DNA of 64,000 bases from Allobosea psychrotolerans. GTDB taxonomy: Bacteria > Pseudomonadota > Alphaproteobacteria > Rhizobiales > Beijerinckiaceae. The notes under the pieces are model-generated. The model was not told the origin of the DNA. It searched no databases and saw only the letters and a list, made by a program, of their open reading frames with translations. Shown one piece after another: positions 60,718 through 64,000 of this stretch. A program made the position numbers and the translations under genes. Positions within the stretch are counted from its first letter, which is position 1; every line of letters begins with the position of its first letter. The DNA is taken from positions 1 through 64,000 of the forward strand of contig NZ_PQFZ01000023.1 in NCBI RefSeq assembly GCF_002917105.1, written 5' to 3'.

Positions 60718-61376
60718 GCGCCGTAGCCATCGGGCTCGACCGGCGCGGCTTCATCCTGGCGCAGACGCGGTTGCTGCCGGTGCCGCATGCGCCGGAGATT
60801 GCGCTCCATGTCGCCGAGGAGGCGACGGAGCTCTGGCAGAAGACCGAGGATGAGCTTGCCACCATCGGTCTGCCGCCGCCCTTCTGGGCTTTTGCCTGGG
60901 CCGGGGGACAGGCGCTGGCGCGCTATCTCATCGATCAGCCTGGACACGTGGCCGGCAAGCGCGTGCTCGATTTCGCCAGCGGTTCGGGGCTCGTGGCGAT
61001 TGCAGCCGCCAAGGCCGGTGCAGCGCGGGTCGAAGCTTGCGACATCGACGCCTTCGCCGGCGAGGCGATCGGCCTCAATGCGCGGGCCAATGGCGTTCAC
61101 ATCGAGGTTCTGCTCGAGGATCTGATCGGCCGCGACGAGGGCTGGGACGTCATCTGCGCCGGCGATGTCTGCTATGAGCGTGCGATGGCGGAGAGCATCA
61201 TTGACTGGCTCTCGCAATTGCAGGCGCGCGGCGCGACCGTGCTGATCGGCGATCCCGGCCGCAGCTATTTGCCTCGGGACAGGCTGGAGGCGCTGGCGAC
61301 CTACCAGGTTCCGGTGACGCGCTCGCTGGAGGACGCCGAGATCAAGCAGAGCTCGGTCTGGCGGTTGCGAGACTAA
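60714..61376 (+). CDS. Class I SAM-dependent methyltransferase, ETFB lysine methyltransferase-like
   Basis: A 220-residue methyltransferase. The motif I region is VLDFASGSGLVAIAAAKAGA near residue 80, with ACDIDAFA for motif II and DVICAGDVCYERAM for the DxxY-like motif of METTL20/nicotinamide N-methyltransferase-type protein methyltransferases. PPFWAFAWAGGQALARYLID before motif I is the family hallmark. It may methylate a lysine of electron transfer flavoprotein beta. The GTG start overlaps the glycosyltransferase stop. Confidence 0.85.
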   Translation: MSAVAIGLDRRGFILAQTRLLPVPHAPEIALHVAEEATELWQKTEDELATIGLPPPFWAFAWAGGQALARYLIDQPGHVAGKRVLDFASGSGLVAIAAAKAGAARVEACDIDAFAGEAIGLNARANGVHIEVLLEDLIGRDEGWDVICAGDVCYERAMAESIIDWLSQLQARGATVLIGDPGRSYLPRDRLEALATYQVPVTRSLEDAEIKQSSVWRLRD

Positions 61377-61386
61377 AGCACCGACT

Positions 61387-62895
61387 TCAGGCGACTCGGC
61401 GCAGCGGACGGGCGTGACTGCCTGCATCCTGTGTCCGGAAGGCGCTGACGAGCCGGTTGAGCTGCGCGATGTGGTCGAGCAGCGCACGGGCGCTTGCCGC
61501 GCTTTCCTCGGCGAGGGCGGCGTTCTGCTGCGTGATCTCGTCCATATGGGCCACGCTCTGGCTCATCTCGTCGATGCCGTTGGCCTGTTCGCCCGAAGCG
61601 GCGGCGATCTCCTGAACCGTCGTGGAGACGCGGAAGGAGGCGTCGACGATCTTCTGCAGCGTTTCGCCAGCCAGCCGCACGAGCTTCACGCCACCCGTCA
61701 CTTCGGCGTCCGAGGAGACAATCAGGGCCGTGATGTCCTTGGCCGCAGCGGCGGAGCGCTGGGCGAGTGCACGTACCTCGGCGGCCACCACGGCGAAGCC
61801 GCGGCCGGCATCGCCTGCCCGCGCGGCTTCGACAGCGGCGTTGAGCGCCAGCAGATTGGTCTGGAAGGCGATGCCGTCGATCACCGTGGTGATTTCCGAG
61901 ATCCGGGTCGAGGCCTCTTCGATCCGCGACATGGCGTCGATGGCGTCGTTGACGATGGTACCGCCGGTGCGGGCGATGGAGGTCGCCTCGTCGGCGAGCG
62001 AAACCGACAGCCGGGAGGCCTGGGCCGAGGTCTTGACGGAAGCGGCGAGCTCCTCGGTGGTGGCCGCGCTCTCCTCCAGCGCCGAGGCCTGCTGCTCGGT
62101 ACGCATCGACAGGTCCTGCGAACCGGAATTGATCTCCTGCGACGCGCCCACGATGCGCTCCGATGTCGATTGGATGGTCGAGACCATCTCCTCCAGCCGA
62201 ACCATTGCGCTGTTGAAATTATCGCGAATCAACCTGTATTCCTCCGGAATGTCTTCGGCTATCCGGAAGGTCAGGTCGCCACCGGCAAGCGCGGCCAGCC
62301 CTTCGCTGACGGAGGCTATGGCCTTGTCGCGCTCGACGGCCTTGGCTTGTTCGATTGCGCGCGCCGCAGCCTCCACGCTGAGGCGGGCGGCTTCCGAGGC
62401 CTCGAAATAGACCGAGATGGCGTAGTCCATGTCGAGCAGGGCGGCCTTGACGATGGCCGAAATCTCACCCGAGCGCTCGCTCGCACCCGGGCTCTGCCTG
62501 CCGAAGGCGTTTCGGGGCCAGCGCGCTTCCAGCACGCCGGCGATCAGTTTCTCCAGGATCAGGGCATAGCCGCCAATATACCAGCGTGGCTCCAGCCCGA
62601 TCCGGGCATGGACCTTGCCGATGGCTGTGACGGCATCGACATAGCGCTGGTCGAACACGCCATCCGCCATTCTTTGCCAGTGGCCCTGCTGGCGTTGCTT
62701 GGCACTTTCGACATGCTGCTCGCTGGAGAAGAAGCCGCGTGTCTGCGGGAAGGCCATGGCCTGGCGGTAGAAAGCGTCGAGCGCGCCTGGCAGCGTCGCC
62801 ACGATCACCTCTTTGACGTCGCGCATGTGCTGTTGCGCGGCCGCATCGAGCTCGATGAAGCCGAGGCGAGCGGCGAGGTGATCGGTGGAGTCCAT
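61387..62895 (-). CDS. Globin-coupled methyl-accepting chemotaxis protein
   Basis: A 502-residue soluble receptor without membrane helices. The N-terminal protoglobin domain (about 1-170) has the proximal heme histidine His96 in GKVHARIGLEPRWYIGGY, typical of aerotaxis transducers. A HAMP-like linker (about 195-250) leads to the signalling domain with the hairpin tip ITTVIDGIAFQTNLLALNAA followed by VEAARAGDAGRGFAVVA. No C-terminal CheR-binding WxxF pentapeptide is present. It should sense oxygen or another gas in the cytoplasm. Confidence 0.95.
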   Translation of the reverse strand: MDSTDHLAARLGFIELDAAAQQHMRDVKEVIVATLPGALDAFYRQAMAFPQTRGFFSSEQHVESAKQRQQGHWQRMADGVFDQRYVDAVTAIGKVHARIGLEPRWYIGGYALILEKLIAGVLEARWPRNAFGRQSPGASERSGEISAIVKAALLDMDYAISVYFEASEAARLSVEAAARAIEQAKAVERDKAIASVSEGLAALAGGDLTFRIAEDIPEEYRLIRDNFNSAMVRLEEMVSTIQSTSERIVGASQEINSGSQDLSMRTEQQASALEESAATTEELAASVKTSAQASRLSVSLADEATSIARTGGTIVNDAIDAMSRIEEASTRISEITTVIDGIAFQTNLLALNAAVEAARAGDAGRGFAVVAAEVRALAQRSAAAAKDITALIVSSDAEVTGGVKLVRLAGETLQKIVDASFRVSTTVQEIAAASGEQANGIDEMSQSVAHMDEITQQNAALAEESAASARALLDHIAQLNRLVSAFRTQDAGSHARPLRRVA

Positions 62896-63020
62896 GCCAG
62901 CATTCCCAAAGGTGACGCTTTGCCAATTGTGCTGATCAGATTAAGCCGACCTTTTGGTTAACGGGCCCTCTCCGAGACTGTTGACATAAATCAAATCCAC
63001 GACCTTCGCTGCGGGGTGAT

Positions 63021-63638
63021 CTACCCGCCATGCCTCTCCAGAAACGCCTCGACCGACAGGCTGCGGAAATCCGCCAGCGCTCCCTGCAAGCGCGCATGCT
63101 CCCAGTCCCACCAGGCCAGCGCCAGCAAGCGCTCGGCGATCGGCTCGGGGAAGCGCCGGCGGATCGGCCTGGCCGGGTTGCCGCCGACGATGGTATAGGG
63201 CGCGACATCCTTGGTGACGATCGCGCCGCCCGCGACCACGGCGCCGGTGCCGATCGTGCGGCCGGGCAGGATGATCGCGCCATGGCCGATCCAGACATCA
63301 TGGCCGATGGTCACAGGCGTCGAGCGCCGCCAGGCGAAGAACGCGGCGTCGTCCTCCGCATCGTCGAAATAGGCCGAGGCGCGATAGGTGAAATGCGACT
63401 GGCTCGCCCGCTGCATCGGGTGGTTGCCGGGGTTGATCCGGGTCATCGCCGCGATCGAGCAGAATTTCCCGATCGTCGTGTAGATGACATTGGAATCGTT
63501 CACGACATAAGAGTAGTCGTCCATCGTCGACTCGACGAAGGATGTCCGCGCGCCGATCTCGGTATAGCGTCCAAGCGTCGCCTGCCGCACCTGCGCGGTC
63601 GGGTCGATCAGAGGTTCCAGTCCCAGTTTCTTGGCCAC
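63021..63638 (-). CDS. Hexapeptide-repeat acyltransferase of phosphonate loci
   Basis: A 205-residue left-handed beta-helix acyltransferase. Hexapeptide repeats run through TLGRYTEIGARTSFVEST and GHDVWIGHGAIILPGRTIG, with the catalytic histidine region NPGNHPMQRAS. This matches the transferase group found next to phn genes (often called phosphonate metabolism acetyltransferase). The GTG at 63636-63638 has GAAGGAAG upstream. It is divergent from phnN, with the two starts only a few bases apart. Confidence 0.85.
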   Translation of the reverse strand: MAKKLGLEPLIDPTAQVRQATLGRYTEIGARTSFVESTMDDYSYVVNDSNVIYTTIGKFCSIAAMTRINPGNHPMQRASQSHFTYRASAYFDDAEDDAAFFAWRRSTPVTIGHDVWIGHGAIILPGRTIGTGAVVAGGAIVTKDVAPYTIVGGNPARPIRRRFPEPIAERLLALAWWDWEHARLQGALADFRSLSVEAFLERHGG

Positions 63639-63639
63639 G

Positions 63640-64000
63640 ATGTCGCTTCCTTCTCAGATCGCTTCAGGATTGCCGGTTGCAGAGCCGGGAGCTCTCGTCC
63701 TTGTCGTCGGCCCTTCGGGGGCCGGCAAGGACACCTTGATGGACGCCGCCCGCGCGGCGCTCGCTGGCGATGCCCGGTTCCACTTTGCCCGCCGCCTGAT
63801 CACACGGCCGGCGATGGCGGGCGCCGAGGATCACGACAGCTGCTCGCAGATCGAATTCGAAGCGGCCGTCGCGCGCGGCGAGATGGCGTTGAATTGGGGC
63901 GCTCACGGCTTGACCTATGGCATTCCCGCAGCCGAACTCTCCGGCATCGCGTGCGGGCAGGCGGTGATCGTCAATATCTCGCGCGGCGTCATTCCAGTTG
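63640..64000 (+). CDS. phnN: Ribose 1,5-bisphosphokinase PhnN, partial at window end
   Basis: At least 120 residues of a guanylate-kinase-like fold are present, and the 3' end is cut by the window. Walker A is in LVVGPSGAGKDTLMDAA near residue 22-36, RLITRPAMAGAEDHDS and LNWGAHGLTYGIP follow as in PhnN, and VIVNISRGVIP ends the visible part. PhnN makes 5-phosphoribosyl pyrophosphate from ribose 1,5-bisphosphate in phosphonate breakdown. The start is uncertain: ATG 63640 is in frame, and TTG 63670 would leave more room for the divergent gene's leader. Confidence 0.88.
   Translation, partial: MSLPSQIASGLPVAEPGALVLVVGPSGAGKDTLMDAARAALAGDARFHFARRLITRPAMAGAEDHDSCSQIEFEAAVARGEMALNWGAHGLTYGIPAAELSGIACGQAVIVNISRGVIPV

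Noticed and set aside
1..64000. CRISPR array
   Set aside because: The repeats in the window are dispersed palindromic elements; no regularly spaced direct repeats are visible.

Overview
The window is GC-rich, densely packed bacterial DNA. The gene content, the block proB-proA-nadD-rsfS-rlmH-envC-ctpA, the many palindromic intergenic repeats and the protein sequences point to an alphaproteobacterium of the Hyphomicrobiales (Rhizobiales). A Bosea-like genus is my best guess; this is inference without a search. No rRNA, CRISPR array or intact insertion sequence is visible. The only tRNA is tRNA-Arg(ACG).

Region 1 (0.1-5.1 kb) is part of the aerobic phenylacetate pathway: paaK, paaI and paaG on the minus strand diverge from paaZ around a near-perfect dyad that looks like a PaaR-type operator. 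The 3' end of paaZ runs into a decayed IS3-type transposase fragment. Region 2 (5.1-11.7 kb) is a carbohydrate operon: GntR regulator, alpha/beta hydrolase, sugar-binding protein, two permeases, sugar isomerase and Gfo/Idh/MocA oxidoreductase. It has no ATPase gene.

Region 3 (12.3-28.1 kb) is the most unusual part. It holds a four-gene operon (DUF1537 sugar-acid kinase, class II aldolase/decarboxylase, SDR, amidase), a divergent split transketolase, a GntR regulator, a complete polyamine-type ABC transporter followed by a two-subunit N,N-dimethylformamidase-like enzyme, and a convergent pair (shikimate-dehydrogenase-like protein and class III aminotransferase). The same AT-rich motif (TTSRATATATCAWATA) lies before all three transcription units. 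This suggests one regulon and one undescribed pathway for an amide- or amine-bearing, sugar-like substrate.

Region 4 (28.1-38.0 kb) has the tRNA, a beta-keto-acid cleavage enzyme, a lambda-crystallin-type dehydrogenase bracketed by two copies of a 120-bp palindromic repeat, and a branched-chain-type ABC transporter in which LivM, LivG and LivF are fused into one 841-residue chain. A GntR regulator and an SDR follow. Region 5 (38.0-47.4 kb) is a housekeeping block on the minus strand: hisE-like, rppH, polysaccharide deacetylase, ctpA, envC, rlmH, rsfS, nadD, proA, proB.

Region 6 (47.5-53.6 kb) holds a cold-shock gene, rpsU, two charged coiled-coil proteins, DUF1801, hisC, a TetR regulator with a perfect 17-bp inverted repeat diverging from a saccharopine-dehydrogenase-like gene, and an orphan SUKH-like protein beside a MITE-like element. 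Region 7 (54.1-64.0 kb) has an ECF sigma factor, anti-sigma factor and subtilase operon, a small secreted protein, a chloramphenicol-phosphotransferase-like kinase, an Asp/Glu racemase family protein, a GT4 glycosyltransferase with a methyltransferase, a soluble globin-coupled chemoreceptor, and the edge of a phosphonate locus (hexapeptide acyltransferase and a partial phnN).
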